The notes beneath the pieces were generated by a model that saw only the letters and a program-made list of their open reading frames with translations, had not been told where the DNA came from and searched no databases. A stretch of DNA of 64,000 nt from Dryococelus australis. Taxonomy: Eukaryota > Arthropoda > Insecta > Phasmatodea > Phasmatidae. The DNA lies in NCBI GenBank assembly GCA_029891345.1, contig CM057009.1, positions 305,537,166 through 305,601,165 on the forward strand, read 5' to 3'. Below are positions 43,045 to 56,200 of the stretch, one piece after another (positions within the stretch are counted from its first letter, which is position 1; each line of letters begins with the position of its first letter). The position numbers and the translations under genes were made by a program.

Positions 43045-43260
43045 CTTTATCTCTGGCAAAGTTAATCGCTGGCTTGGATCCTTGTGGAGCATTCTTAAGA
43101 TGAGATCTTTCAAGTCATCATTTATCGCAGGGGCCTCGGGAAATTTCACAGCTTCGTTCTGAATTTTCCTGTATAGTGTCAGAACGTTGTCATCGTAGAA
43201 AGGCACATTTCCGTAGACGAATGCGTACAACGTTATCCCCATGGACCAAATATCGGCAGC
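43045..43260 (-). CDS. CAMKK: CaMKK exon: kinase subdomains IX-XI
   Basis: A 216-bp exon (72 codons, phase 0). The 3' splice site is ATTTTAG before GCTGCCGATATTTGG; the 5' splice site is AAAG/GTAAGATG. It encodes AADIWSMGITLYAFVYGNVP, FYDDNVLTLYRKI, FPEAPAINDDLKDLILRML and KDPSQRLTLPEIK. DIWSMG is kinase subdomain IX and the Arg in SQRL is subdomain XI. The spacing and the following HPWVT exon identify CaMKK. The exon before it (activation loop, APE) was not found up to 64000, so a long intron or assembly gap lies upstream. This is the only clear host gene in the window. Confidence 0.92.
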
Positions 43261-44148
43261 CTAAAATCAGAACACGGTAATTATTTTTAGACATAATTTC
43301 ACATAATTTAGAGATATTTCTACACATCTATACGTTGAAGCATGCAATTCGTATATTGCATACATATGCTTGTGTGTATATATAAGGAATAATTGTACGT
43401 GTTTACAATGTGCTTCCTTTGCACGCTAAGGCGCAATGTTCATTTGTCGAAGAGACAGCACCGATGGGGTTTCGCGTCTTAACTAGCGGCCTGACTAAGT
43501 AAATGAACGTCAAAACTTGTACTAAAGAGCTCAGGTTCCAAAAGGACCACGAGAGTCCGTTGTCTTATATCTTTTGTCGGCATGTCTGTAGGCAGTTAAA
43601 CACAAATTTTACATTTTTTTTTTGCAGGTTATGTGTTGATACTACACTGTGAAACAAAGTGCAGGTCCTTGCCAACAAACTCAACAATATTGTTGCTTCC
43701 GTCTGGTTGTATTTATTTTGCGTGTCTGAGGCCTAAAATCGCGGGATGTCTACGGGCGATCCAGGCACGTTAATCACACGCCTCATCGCCTCTATGCGCA
43801 AGACGCAGAACTGGAGTTCAGTCCTTACATAGACAGTTCGCCGCTCGAAATTCTCAACGGTTACCCAGTCATTTAGTCACTACATCACTTAAGGTGGACA
43901 ACGTAAAGGCAATCAATTTTGGTTTTACAACAGCATTTGGTAGTTAAAGGAAGTCGGAAATGTGTAACAATTTTCGATGCTAAGGGAAGTTGCATGAAAG
44001 TTGAGGAGCTACTTCAGCCGAGTTCCGAAATTTCAGAAAGGAAGTCCATTCTCATAGCAGCATTAGGAAACCCAAGGAATAATCAACTAGTTTTGACCCT
44101 AATCACTCATCTAAGCTACACTGCCACAAAATCACTGGACATTTATAA
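43261..44148. other. CaMKK intron, nothing else recognised
   Basis: Upstream of the kinase exon on the minus strand, so presumably intronic. No exon recognised. Confidence 0.5.
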
Positions 44149-44375
44149 GGGGCCGCGGTGGTGTAGTGGTCAGACCACTCGCATCCCAATTTGGCGAACC
44201 GGGCTCGAATTCGGGTGGGGTCGCACCCGGATTTTCTGAAGTGGGAATCGTGGTGGACGATACCGCTGGTCGACGGGCCTTATCGTAAATATCCCGCTTC
44301 TCCCCCCTCCCCATTCCGGCGCTGTTCCATACACAACTCCCCTTACCCTCATCGGCACTCACTACATCTGAACCT
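44149..44375 (+). repeat. tRNA-headed SINE copy
   Basis: Begins GGGGCCGCGGTGGTGTAGTG, with A-box-like and B-box-like (GGGCTCGAATTC) segments, then the central block with GGAATCGTGGTGGACGATAC and the tail near 44330. One of the best preserved heads in the window. Confidence 0.85.
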
Positions 44376-46187
44376 GAAAAATCCTGATCGCGTGAATACG
44401 TAAACAGGCTGAATTCTGACAGTAGGTGGAAAAGTGTGGAAAGTCAGGCAACTTCTTCGGCAGTATCGTCATATCAATTTTACACCGTACAGTCACATCA
44501 CACTGCGAAGATAATTTAGAGCACTTTTTGGATAAAAAAATTATCGAAATTTTTAAAATTTTATCTCAGCGGATTTCGAGAGGAAATGTGCCGTCTTACA
44601 GGTGGTATTTGAAAGAAAAATCGAATACATTGCAAACAAATTCTGCACTGGATCTTAAATGATCAACATATTGTATGGCGTAGTATTGCTAAAATACACT
44701 TATCGACGAAGTTCTCTTGTAGCAGTTGTAACATGAGGTACATTATGTGCACGATCTGTGGTACCACGGCTCAATATTCTTACAGTATAATTACTTGTTA
44801 TTATAAGTTTTTGGGTGACATGTGAACCAGTAGCAAACGTATAACCAGACACTTATATGTAAACTATTATGTATATAATAACAGAGCGAACTAGGGTGTA
44901 GAATAAACGAATAAATTATATTTTCACTGGAAAAAGTTCCTATGTAATGTGACATATAGTGCATCTGTACTTTTGATGCCTCATTTACATTTCAGAAAAC
45001 AAAATATATCGTTTGAGAGGAATAAAACTTTATAGAACAAGTTTATGATACGAAACATTTGTATGCAAATGAACACTTTATAACCATACCGTTAATGGAT
45101 ATCTTTTAAACCTTTTAATAAATTTTCATACGCTAAGTTCCCATTACTTTCCGTGGATCAAAAACAGGACAGTAACAATTTCGTTTTCGAAATCACTGAG
45201 TCATTCTTAACGTTGAAGTGAAAATGTGTATACGACAAAAAATAATATACAATTGTAACCTATAGCCTCCCACAGCACTGGATATATATCGGTACTATCG
45301 GCAAGTCTCATATCTGCAGTCAATTCACGGCGTACTTAATTTGGCACTGATATGGATTTCGGTGACAAGCAAAGTTGGAGAAAAATAGCCGGAATTGTGG
45401 ATAACATTATGTCGATTGTATGTAAGTTGAACCCTCCTTAGAAACAAAGCAAAGAAGGTAACTAGTCAAATGTTCTGTGCGAAACGTGTTAAACAAAGTA
45501 AAGCATTTCGTGACAGAAGCATTTTAAATAAAGGTGACTAAACTGTCAAACCTGGACGCATAATGAATTGTGTGGATCTCTGCTGCAGGAGCGATGCCTA
45601 CTAATAATAATTTGAACTAACTGTGGTGAACCACTTGGAAACTACATCCCAGATGAACAACTGGCGAAGAGGCAATGCACTATCATTTCTCCCTTCCTGG
45701 TGTAAAAGTTTTATGGTGCATTTTATAAATATATTAATGTGTGTACGCATTCGGACAACGATGTTGTATTGAAATATTTATAAAAATTAAAAACATCTAC
45801 ATTAGATGTAAAAACTGCAATTCAGAACAGCAAAATGGGAGAAATCAGTTAAGATATGGACAGTAAATATTGTTTCTTAAGCAGCTTGTAGAGGTGTGGT
45901 ACAGTGTATTAAACCCAAATGGTCAGTGATGAATTTGGATCATCTGCCAATAAAACTCAGCAGAATATTTTTTAATGCAATAAGATTGCAAGCAGGGATA
46001 TTCAATTAAGTGTCCCATCGAACAATTGATGAATAATTACAATGCCTGACGGGCCACACTCAGTATAAAGTTGGGGCTCGTTATATTTAATCATATTTAT
46101 ATACATAAATATATAATAAATTAAATAATATATAGTTTCATTACAAATTTTTCTGTCAGAGATAGTTACAATTTACAATATATTAGG

Positions 46188-46227
<40 letters not shown>

Positions 46228-47090
46228 CTGCTGATGTATTTTTTTCGTAGGCCAGTCTAAAAAGCCTGAGGGGCCATATGAGTTGATTACTCATGCTTGC
46301 ACTGCTTCCAAAGAGCACGGTGTAGCTTCAACATTACTCAAAGTACACAACTGCTCGGTCATTCAGCGTTAAAAAAAAACATAATAATAATTTTGCATTA
46401 GGGAGGAGACCACTGATATTACACAATTTTCTGTACTTTTTTTTTATCAAGGCCCGGTTTATTTGAACCTCTTTAGCTACAGTACAAATTTACTGTGTAA
46501 TTAATGTCAAAATGATATAAATTTATTATAGCTGAGTAACATTGCCGCTATGACATGTGTCTTAGTTTTAACCAGAAATATTATGTAATTTGTTTTAAAC
46601 ACTTTACAATATTAATATTTTAATACTACAGTATTCGTCAGATACTTTTTTTAAATGCCACTCGGGACCGAATCAGTTCACAATAAACAACCTGTAAAAT
46701 ATTTTGATTCAACACGAGTCAGTTTTGTGAGTGATTTAACTTCAAATGTTGCATTTAGAGTAGCTGAAAGTGAGCATAGAACTGTTAGAGAAATTATTTT
46801 TTATAATTCTGGATTAGATACACCTAAGTGTCGTGTATCTCAAAATGAAAATAATATATAAGAGGCTAAGCATCATAAGTTCCGTCGGTATAAACACAGT
46901 TATTATCAGTTTACACAAATTTGTAAATCTTGTCTTAACATACAGCTCTTGTGGTAGTGTGTAGGATTGTGATACAAAATCCTGTAGCTCACTGTCCTGT
47001 GAAATGGCAGGTTTACGATTGAAAGTTATAGGCACCAAAACTGTGTTGCTCAACGTGCTTTTTCACTCTAGACCTTAGTATATCGTATTG
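44376..47090. other. Non-coding; (TA)n at 46192-46223
   Basis: AT-rich. The frame at 46655-46861 (68 codons) has no recognisable domain. No exon signals linked to a protein family were seen. Confidence 0.45.
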
Positions 47091-47097
47091 TTACGAT

Positions 47098-47133
47098 GTG
47101 ATCAGGACTTAGGTGGAAGGCCTGCCTGATCAC
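47098..47133. other. Short hairpin at the start of a GC-richer block
   Basis: Perfect 9-bp arms (GTGATCAGG and CCTGATCAC) with an 18-base loop. It opens a GC-richer block running to about 47400 that looks like an unrelated repeat insertion. Confidence 0.45.
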
Positions 47134-50100
47134 ACCAAACACTGAACCAGGGCACGAGTGGGATTGCGGTAATCACCGTGTGAATCGAGTTGCAGATACC
47201 CTCTCTACCAGGCCAGTAATCGAGACCGAATTTGTTAAACACCACGCCCGATATAGACCAGCGTAACACGGGGCGAGGCCTCTTTCCTCATAGGGCCATC
47301 GCCACGAGAAAACTATGGAGATGGGGATGTCCGGCCGTCGATAACCGTCTACCAGAAACAGCCTCCGGCATCATGATTAAGATGGGGGCTTTCAAATTAG
47401 ATTGCAATAATAAGTGTGGCAATTAATCATAACCTTGTGAATTATAATAATGACATTCCATATAAGCTCCCCCGAATTATAATCACGTAATTTGACACTA
47501 TATGTTCAACATGTTCAATAAATCCCATCATTAATGTTGTGCTCTACATAATCATGACTCATTATTCAGCTACCCACTCAGCCTCTTTCACATATAAATT
47601 GACTAAAAGTAAATTTATAACACTGGTGTAGGCGACATTCTGATCCTACCCTCTCGCTGCCTTGCATTAGTTTCTCTACCATCCAACCCCATTTCAATAA
47701 ATTCCCCACCCACCCACACTAAATAGTTTCATTTACAACCACTTCTAACATTAAAACTTCTAGATTTTAAGTAGCAGTATAATTAAAGTAAAGTCATAAT
47801 ATCTACTATTAGAATTTATTAGGTTTATATAATAACTTAAATTTACAGCCCAATATCTAACCTTACAAAGCAGTTATTTGAAACCTAAATAATATACGGC
47901 ATTAAAATCTAAAGAATTTCAGTATTGACAGCAAGTCCCTAATAGTGTATAAACAGTTGTGAACAATTTATCTCAGAAATATCATTCATTTAAGATAAAT
48001 AAAATATAGGTCACCTGTGTGCGCTGCTTGTAGTTATTTGAATTGAAAGTATTACTGTGATAGTAATTAATAATCACGCGACAATTGCCATTAAATTAAA
48101 TATCAATTCATTGATAATTTAATAAATTATATACAAGACATATTATTGTAGTAAAATATTACTGTGCATAGATAAAAGTACACGATTTTTTTATGCTTCC
48201 AACAGTCAACATATTTCTAAGAAAATGCGTAGAAATAAGATATGACAGTTCCTTTTCGATTTTAATATGCTAACCATAAGACAGCATTCAGTTAATAGTG
48301 ACCACATTGAACGTCAAAATCTGCGCGACACAATTTCCTGTGGAGCAGTGCTCCTGCCACCCCCCCCCCCCCTCTTTTTCTCATTCTAATCATCATCAGC
48401 ACGTGTTTCTTTCTCTCTCTGTCAGCACGTCTCTCGATTGCGGTCTTGCCGCGTACCCCCCCCCCCCCCCACCCGGGCCTTTATCAAATAGTGTATTCGT
48501 CATTCCCCGCCTCAGCACTTCCTCCCTGCACGAGTGCCGCTGTGTTTCGAATTTGCGTGCCAGTGCACAAATATTTCCCCCTTGCCTACTTTAAATCTAG
48601 GATGTACTTCACATAGTTTTTAAATCCCAACACTCCCAAGATTCACACACACACACACACACTTCAAACAATTCACTGCCGTATGGACACGGGGCAGAAT
48701 GAATACCGTCGGAGCTACGCCGGTTCTGTGATTTCGCGGACTTAGCCCATCAACCCGGGCTTTCAGCTGTGCAGAAATACACACCAGTACTGGAGCGAAA
48801 TGCAGACTGCTACACTCGTCGTGAGATGAAAGCTGGAATGGGATTTTTAAAAAATTTAAAGAAATTGGAATTATTCCCAATCTGACCCTTTTCTGCCCGT
48901 AGCTTTCCCCAGTAGAATGGAGCCTTACCCAGGAGGTCAAAACCCTTACGTTTCGTGTGAGACACGGAACTTTCCCCAGGCCTCTGGGTGGTGTCGTCCT
49001 GAGAGGCTTTTTCCCGTGTGCGCTACTGGCTTTGAAGGAGCTTTAGGCAGTAGACCGCAACCCTTGGAGGTTTACATGAGTGCATTTGCCATAATCGGAC
49101 CTCCCTGGAGTAAGTCATGAATGCCGATTTCTCAAACCTCTGTACACTACCCTTTTGAGGAAGTAGTATTTTAATTAATATTTAATTACAATACAGTGGT
49201 AGAGGGGCGTGCGGGTCCTAATTCACTTTTGATTAATCGGATTATCAATTTGATATCAAATTGATTGATCGGCTTATTCTCTAATCCGATCTTAATCCGA
49301 TCGAATTTTTTAAATACGAAAATTGGTAATCCAATTAAATTTGATTGATTAATTCAATGAAATTAATTGGATCAATCGATCAAAAAATAATAATTTTTGA
49401 ATTTCGTGTGAATTGAACAATGTTAGTTTGGTGCAAGAGTGTGCTAAGGGTTTTTATTTATTTATTTTTTAGGTAGGAGTGGCGTGGGAGGTCCTCACCC
49501 TTGGAGCTCTGGTGATGTACTGAGGTGTGATGTGTTGGGGAAGGGGTGTATATAGGTATTGTGTAATATTAATTTTCAATGGTATTGAGGTATTAAACAT
49601 AAAGTTTATTCTTTTAAAGGAAAAATAAGCTGTTCAATTAATTTTGTTTTTATTCTCTGAGTAAGCTCGATGTGCCGAACGAAGCACTACTAAATATGAG
49701 GTCATGGATGAACAGATAAAGTAAATCATCGCTAAAATAAAATATAATTTATCGCTATGTAAGCTATATATGTGATTTGAATAAAAAAGGCAACATGAAA
49801 AACGATATATTTACAATATTTAAATTTTGGGGAACATTTATAATGCATTGTTGGTAGATATATATGTTTCTTATGTGATTCAGTCCCGAACAATAAAACT
49901 TGTCCACAAATGAGGAGCTATAATACTGTATACGTGAGAAAGTATAAGCTTATCTAAAATATGGTAATGCTTATACTACAGTTACTAAGCTGCTTTTGTA
50001 GAATTTCAAAAATAATTTAATAATACAGGCTGAAAATCAAAAAATTATTTTTAAGAAATAATTAAAAATATATTTCTAGTATTATTTTTTACCACAAAAA

Positions 50101-51040
50101 GCTGTGCCTAGTTATAAACTATAATTATGCGGGTTACTAACCCAAATTAATAAGAAAATAATGAACTGACCAGAATGTGCTAAAATAAAAAAAAATATCT
50201 TTGAAAAAAAGTCCGTAAGTTGAACTACAATCACGGAATTTATGTGTTAGATTTAAGAATCTTTATTCCTAACTTTTTAAGATATGATGAATTAATTAAG
50301 CAACGTTAGGAAAAATATGGATTGCGGAGAATGCAAAATATTGACACCTTACTAACGATTCGCAGCTGATGTCTTCTCAGGCTTTCTGAATAAAAATGAG
50401 ACGCGATCAGAAAACACGATCCGTATTACGAAACCGTGTTGTTCCGATCTCAAGTCGTGTTTCATGACTGGAAGGAATTTCCGCACTAGTGTCAGTCTGA
50501 ATAACAGTATAAAGTGCTGATGAGCGATTAGTTAAAAATGTTATTATTCTTCTGTAAAGAAGGGCTACACACATCATAACAGACCACCTCCAAGCATTTT
50601 CTTTCAATTGGGGTTTTCCAGGATGGCTCCAGATGGGGAAGTCAGTCAGTGAACACGATAGCGAATGATGTTTAAACTTCATGGTTGATAATTATATATA
50701 TATACACACACACCTTGAGGGGCCGCTCAACAAATGGGGACCGGGGCAGAGTGCACCCACCGGTTACCCCTCCCCCCCTTCACCATTCCTTTCTAAGCGG
50801 GTCTTACTGTATGTGTTCAGCGTCGATGGCAGCGTTACAATTTGGCGGGGACAAAAATGCATTCATCTGGAACTTACAAAGATAACTCACTAGACTAATA
50901 ATTACTGCCTATGGTGAAAAGCCAGTAGAAAACTTTTTCACGAAAAACGTAATCACTCGAAAAGTTTAAGAGGCGATCAATGTTATGCGACGAGTGATTG
51001 GCAAAATCAGCAGTATTTTCAAAAGTTTATTTTATGTGGA

Positions 51041-51043
<3 letters not shown>

Positions 51044-51076
<33 letters not shown>
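51044..51076. repeat. Poly(T) run, 33 bp
   Basis: Thirty-three consecutive T, possibly the poly(A) tail of a minus-strand retroinsertion, but no body is recognised to the right. Confidence 0.9.
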
Positions 51077-52540
51077 CCTTCCTTCTTCAAAACCACATGA
51101 ACCTGCTTTCACAATACTCGTTACCAAACATCAAACATTTATTTATCAGGGAACTTACGTCATGAGTTTGCAACAGAAGGATTTTTTTAGTTTATACGTT
51201 ATGAATCCTTTCGTTTCTGGGTTTTGTAGTCCAGGACAGTTGCATCCCGATTCGTCATTTCGTGCTCTCTGTTATGTTCCTTTTTTTTCTTTTAAGTCGC
51301 CAGTTAAATTACAACGAAAACCCCGTGCCGCGTTCTTTTCTGGTCTGGAATTTATTTTGTAATAACCTTAAAAATAACTAGGCCATATCGGACGGTTATT
51401 TTCAGTTCCTCAATGTAAAAACATTCACCCAAATATTATTTCATTAAAACATATTTCAAAATCTCCTAAAATAATAATGCGATGAAGCAGAGAACTGTGT
51501 AATGTCGTCATAAACTTTCTCGTTTTTATTCGCAGAAACTTCCACTCAACTCGCACTCGTACACAAATAATACAACAGTTAAATTTATTATGTCCAACAT
51601 TCCAAAATCAATATACAATACTTCCGCACATTGTATCAGTTATACTCGTCACTGCAGGTATTGTAATCCACAAAGAACGAAGAGCAGGTTAGGTCTAGGA
51701 CTCGCATGTGTACGAACTATAGTAGTAATTACTGATACAATTTTGAATAAAAATCGTAATATTGTCCTTTACGTAACACCACTAATATATTGATTTTAAA
51801 AATATTTATAAAGCTTTTGTGGTTTCTTAACAATGTAATTCCTGTCTGTCCTTACTAACTTTTGCTATCTTCCACAAGAACTTGAAGTATGGCCGTAGAA
51901 AACAAAGTAAGTTGAGCTCGTTGCTCTTCCAACCGTATACGATTTCTGTATTTCGACTTGGCTTTTTGACGAGTATAGGCGATATTGTGTTCAGTTTTTT
52001 TTATTAGGTTTTAAATTAAACTCATAAAATGTCACCACAACCACGCCACACAAATGCTTTTATACACGCAATCGATTGATCTCCCCTTCTAACCCCCCCC
52101 CCCCCCCTGGCAAGATGCTTCGCAATCCTCACTCAACGTAACATATTCTTTGACCCTTTGACAATCGAGCGGTGTAATTGAATGTTGAATGTAAACGATA
52201 GTTTCGGAGCTGCAATGCCCAACTACATCCCCCGATTTGGTTATCATCGGATTTTCTGGATTCACTCCCGCTATGGTTGCAAATTTAAAGACGTATTCAC
52301 GCCAAAAAATATCCTATACGTATAGTAGACACCTACAATAAAAAACCTGGGTCCACGTATAACGTAAAACGAACATGGAAGGCTGATTGGGTGGCAAAAT
52401 TATTTCTGGCATTATTTATTCGTGTAATTTAGCTGCTTTTGGGGACATTTTTCAGGATGAAGTTATTAGGGCGGCGTGCTTATGTTATTTTTAAATCAAC
52501 ATGATTATAAAGACAAATTTAGTGTCGTGCACATTCTAAC

Positions 52541-52603
52541 CAATTCGGTGGTTTAGCGACTCAATTCGGTGGTTTAGCGACTCAATTCGGTGGTTTAGCG
52601 ACT
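52541..52603. repeat. Perfect 21-bp tandem repeat, three copies
   Basis: Three identical 21-bp units at 52541-52561, 52562-52582 and 52583-52603, each starting CAATTCGG. A partial fourth (CAATACG) follows. Confidence 0.95.
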
Positions 52604-53087
52604 CAATACGTTACGTATATTTTGAAGAATATATCCTTGTGATAATTATTATTTGTTAACGCAATCACGTCTCGTGGCAGCATCAACTGAGCCCCTTCAA
52701 ATACGCAGTGATGTCTTTCGTGACAGTTTTTGCTATAAATTGACTACATATTATTAGTTTCTTATTAAAAAGTATCTCTCTTTCAATATTTTTTCTGTAT
52801 AAAAGATGCTATGTGAAGAAATAAATTAAACAAGGTCATCGAAATTTAATAAATAACTTGCCCATTTTCTATCGCCTAGGACGCGGAAAGAACCTTTTTA
52901 TAAACTTTCCAGCAGTCGGCTAGACGCGACGATGCTGCTCCTAGCGTTACTTTGTATCAATACAGAGAATCGACTTTTCGTTTAGTTTCCGCCTCGCCAA
53001 CAGATCGCGCGCCGTACGGACTGGAGACAGCAAATTGCGGCCGGCAGCAGCTTTGCCAACCGTAGCGCGGATACAGGAGTGGACAGA

Positions 53088-53238
53088 TTTTGGCAGCTCT
53101 AAGAGCGGGAGGGGGCGAAGTGAGGTGAGGATGGAGCAGCGCCGGAATGTAGGGGCAGGGAGCGATCCCGCCGAGAGCCGAGCACGGTTCGCCTTGGTGG
53201 GAGGCGAGCCATTCTAGCCGCTACTCCACCGCGGCCCC
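53088..53238 (-). repeat. tRNA-headed SINE copy, internally deleted
   Basis: Minus-strand head at 53238 (TGGGGCCGCGGTGGAGTAG), B-box-like GAACCGTGCTCGGCTC near 53180, then tail; shorter than other copies because the central block is partly missing. A-run at 53290-53305 lies on the head side and is not its tail. Confidence 0.75.
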
Positions 53239-56200
53239 ACCACTCTTAGAGGAATTGCGCCGCGTACAGAGGAATTTGAAACTCACTGGAAAAAAAAAAA
53301 AAAAATTCCCACTTCTAGGCAATGGCGGTTTTTAAATAGCCAGCAGAATATGAGATTTCTTTATCGCACCGACTAACTCGTCGCACTGTTTTGAAGCTCA
53401 ATTTACTTTTAGGTATAAGAGTCATAAATATAACAAACACATCTCTTGCCGTTTTTTTTTACAGCTCAAGCTATGCTATATTGGGCTAAGAAACCATGAG
53501 GATGTTTCTGTTTACTATTAGATTTCAATAAAATTCTGATTTTTTTCAGATAAAGGAAAATATAAATTTTTAGTCAATTACTTTTGTAGTTCTTTGCACT
53601 ACTCTAGACGAATAGTTCTTGTCACTAGAACATTTTTTAATGGCGGAAAAACTGGCTAAACGTATTACTTTTCCCTCACGACAGCGACGCGTAGAATGGG
53701 GTTTCTCAGTGACGGCGACATCAAAACAATAAGAGTAGCTGATAAAAACTTGAAAAACACCGAGTGAACTTCCAGGTATCAAAATCAGGTTTGCAGACCA
53801 TAAAAAATTGCGTGACCTCTCCAACAACTACCATACCATGGACTTTTGGCTGATGCACGTGCCAGTTTGCGAGGAGTGCATCGTCCGGTTATTATTCTAG
53901 CTTAACTAGCGAGGTTAAGTAATTTTCGCTGCATCGACGTCATGCGACTATTATGCAATGCTCACCACTGACTACGCTACGCTGAAGACAATGATGTTTT
54001 CTTCGCAATTCCATCCGCAAAGAGCTCGTTTCAGTTTCACGCTGATCCCGTGGAACAGGCAGGATGGGCAGAACATGCAGTTGTTCATATGTCGGCAAAC
54101 TTTCCGCGTTTAGGGGGAAGTATCCTTGCTGTCTTGGATTTACGTATTTTCTTCATTAACTTAATTTTCGGAGTCAATATCTAAAAACCAAGCTAGTCAT
54201 GACATAGGGAACATTTTAATATTTATTTCTAAATCACAATTATTCTTCTTACACGATTAGTATCACATCTGTAACCGTAATCAAACATTATCTAATTATT
54301 TAATAATTTCAGTCCCACGTGGGAAAATACAGGTATATTTGAAACCCTACAAATATATAAAAAAATAATAATTTGTTAAGTAGTCGTCCATGTCATGTCT
54401 AGCTTTTATTTTTTATTTCTGGTCATACATTTTCATTGCGATGATTTGTAAAAAAATTCGAAGATGGAGTGTATTCTTCCCCCTTAAGAGTGTCGGCTAT
54501 ACACTGTGTTCAACTTGTAAACATCACGTGTAAATACTTTTTCGTTAGATAACAATTTTCAGATTGCATAAATCTTGCAAAATGACATCTCTGAGTCAAG
54601 ATGTTACATGTAGAAAATTTAACAAAAGCAAACAAAAGGTATTAAATAATTTCAAGACATGCTTAGCAAAGGTTGTTTTGCAAGAAATCAGGAGCACCAA
54701 AAAATACTGGCAAGAATTTCCATAGTTTAAGTTATTATTTTTTAAATTGCAAAGCGGAAAATACGATCTCAAAATTTTTCTTTTTAATAGTGGTGTAGCT
54801 GAACGTTAGCATACGCTTATTAGGGGCGTAGCAACGTTGGCTACACTGCTAGTCGCTTCGAAATGAAACGAGAGCCGCAGTTATTCGGCGAGTGCGTGAT
54901 GGATACGTATGCCTGATTGACGATTAATTAGACACTTTTGACAGTCCCTGCTCCTTTCTGCATGCGTTCGAACAAGACATAGTGACACGAATGGTCCCAG
55001 GTAGTGTTCCCAGCGATGCAAGTCGAGTTGCTCCATAATTATACGTCGCATTAAAAGTGCCATCTTGAAATTTATAAACACTGAATTTATTTAATTTGGT
55101 GTATATTCGTTTTGTGCGAATTCGCAAACAGTCACATGTTTACATTCACAAAAATTTCACAAACCACACTAGATCGATACTGCACGGATTATGTGATCGT
55201 GTCCTTATCAATGCTAATTTTACGTAATGGCAAGAAACAATGATCCTAGACAGAGGGTTTACAAAAGTTATCGATGATAGGTCATTAACGAATATTTAAC
55301 ACTTTTCTGAAGCCCTGTTCCAGTTCTACTTCCAGGATATTCTCCCGCCTCATGGAAACTATGCTCAACAAAGTCTAGAAAACTACACCAAAGGAACAGC
55401 ATTCGCGCGGACTCAGTGTAAAAACATTTTGCATAAGAACTATTTCTTACCAGCCGTTACCAACACACCTTTTTATCTCCCTGTTTTTTTCATATTAATT
55501 ATAAATGAAATTTTATAATTTATAAACAAAATATAAGTAACCTTTCAATTTAACGAGAAACAAGGTACGTTTATGTTAAACAATTTTGATTCATGGCATA
55601 TTTAGGAAACAACCAATGTACGTGGTGTTATCTCCCAAAGGTTTGATTCAAACAGTGCGAGGAAACCGCGAGTAGACTATGACCGCGAATAGTCCACACC
55701 CAGGAAATAATGGGGACCAGGTTATGTGCGCCAGGTAGGGGAAGGGAAGAGGCCGAGTAAATGTCTCCCATAAATAAAACTATAAATTAGCCCTCAAATG
55801 CGGTCCCAACTAAGATTGGAGATCGAGAAAAAAAAAAACCTACTAACTTCTGACAAAATAATTGTTTACAAGCTGTAGATAGAAACGTGCAAAATTCGCG
55901 TAATTATTTAGGGACACACAAAACTTCAAACACATGTACCTTTGCTACACGTTTGTCAATGGACAGTATTTTATTTGACACGCCCTAGGTAACTTTGCGC
56001 CAATGAATGAACACATTACAGTTGTGTAATCCAATAACGTACAGTCCAGTTATAAAGGTCGTGACTTCACATCTGTGCTTGCAGATAATGGAGAAACTGC
56101 TCCAGCTCGAGCATATACGGCACTGTGACGTTTAGCCTGATGGCAAATAAAAACGCGAATTTTGCAGGTCCCTTGCTACAGAGTGAAATTAAGTGAACTT

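Larger units (their letters stand above)
47134..53087. other. Long non-coding stretch with simple repeats
   Basis: No gene supported. Contains C runs at 48360-48372, 48456-48470 and 52093-52107, CA repeats near 48643-48662, TA/CA repeats near 50690-50712, a T run at 51044-51076, and a 22-bp perfect palindrome at 49244-49265 inside an AT-rich ATTGATT-type tract. Confidence 0.5.

Noticed and set aside
44149..44220. Functional tRNA gene at the SINE head
   Set aside because: The head lacks a proper acceptor stem and continues into the shared SINE core seen in other copies.
52541..52603. Tandem units as a CRISPR-like array
   Set aside because: Units are directly adjacent without spacers and the DNA is animal nuclear.
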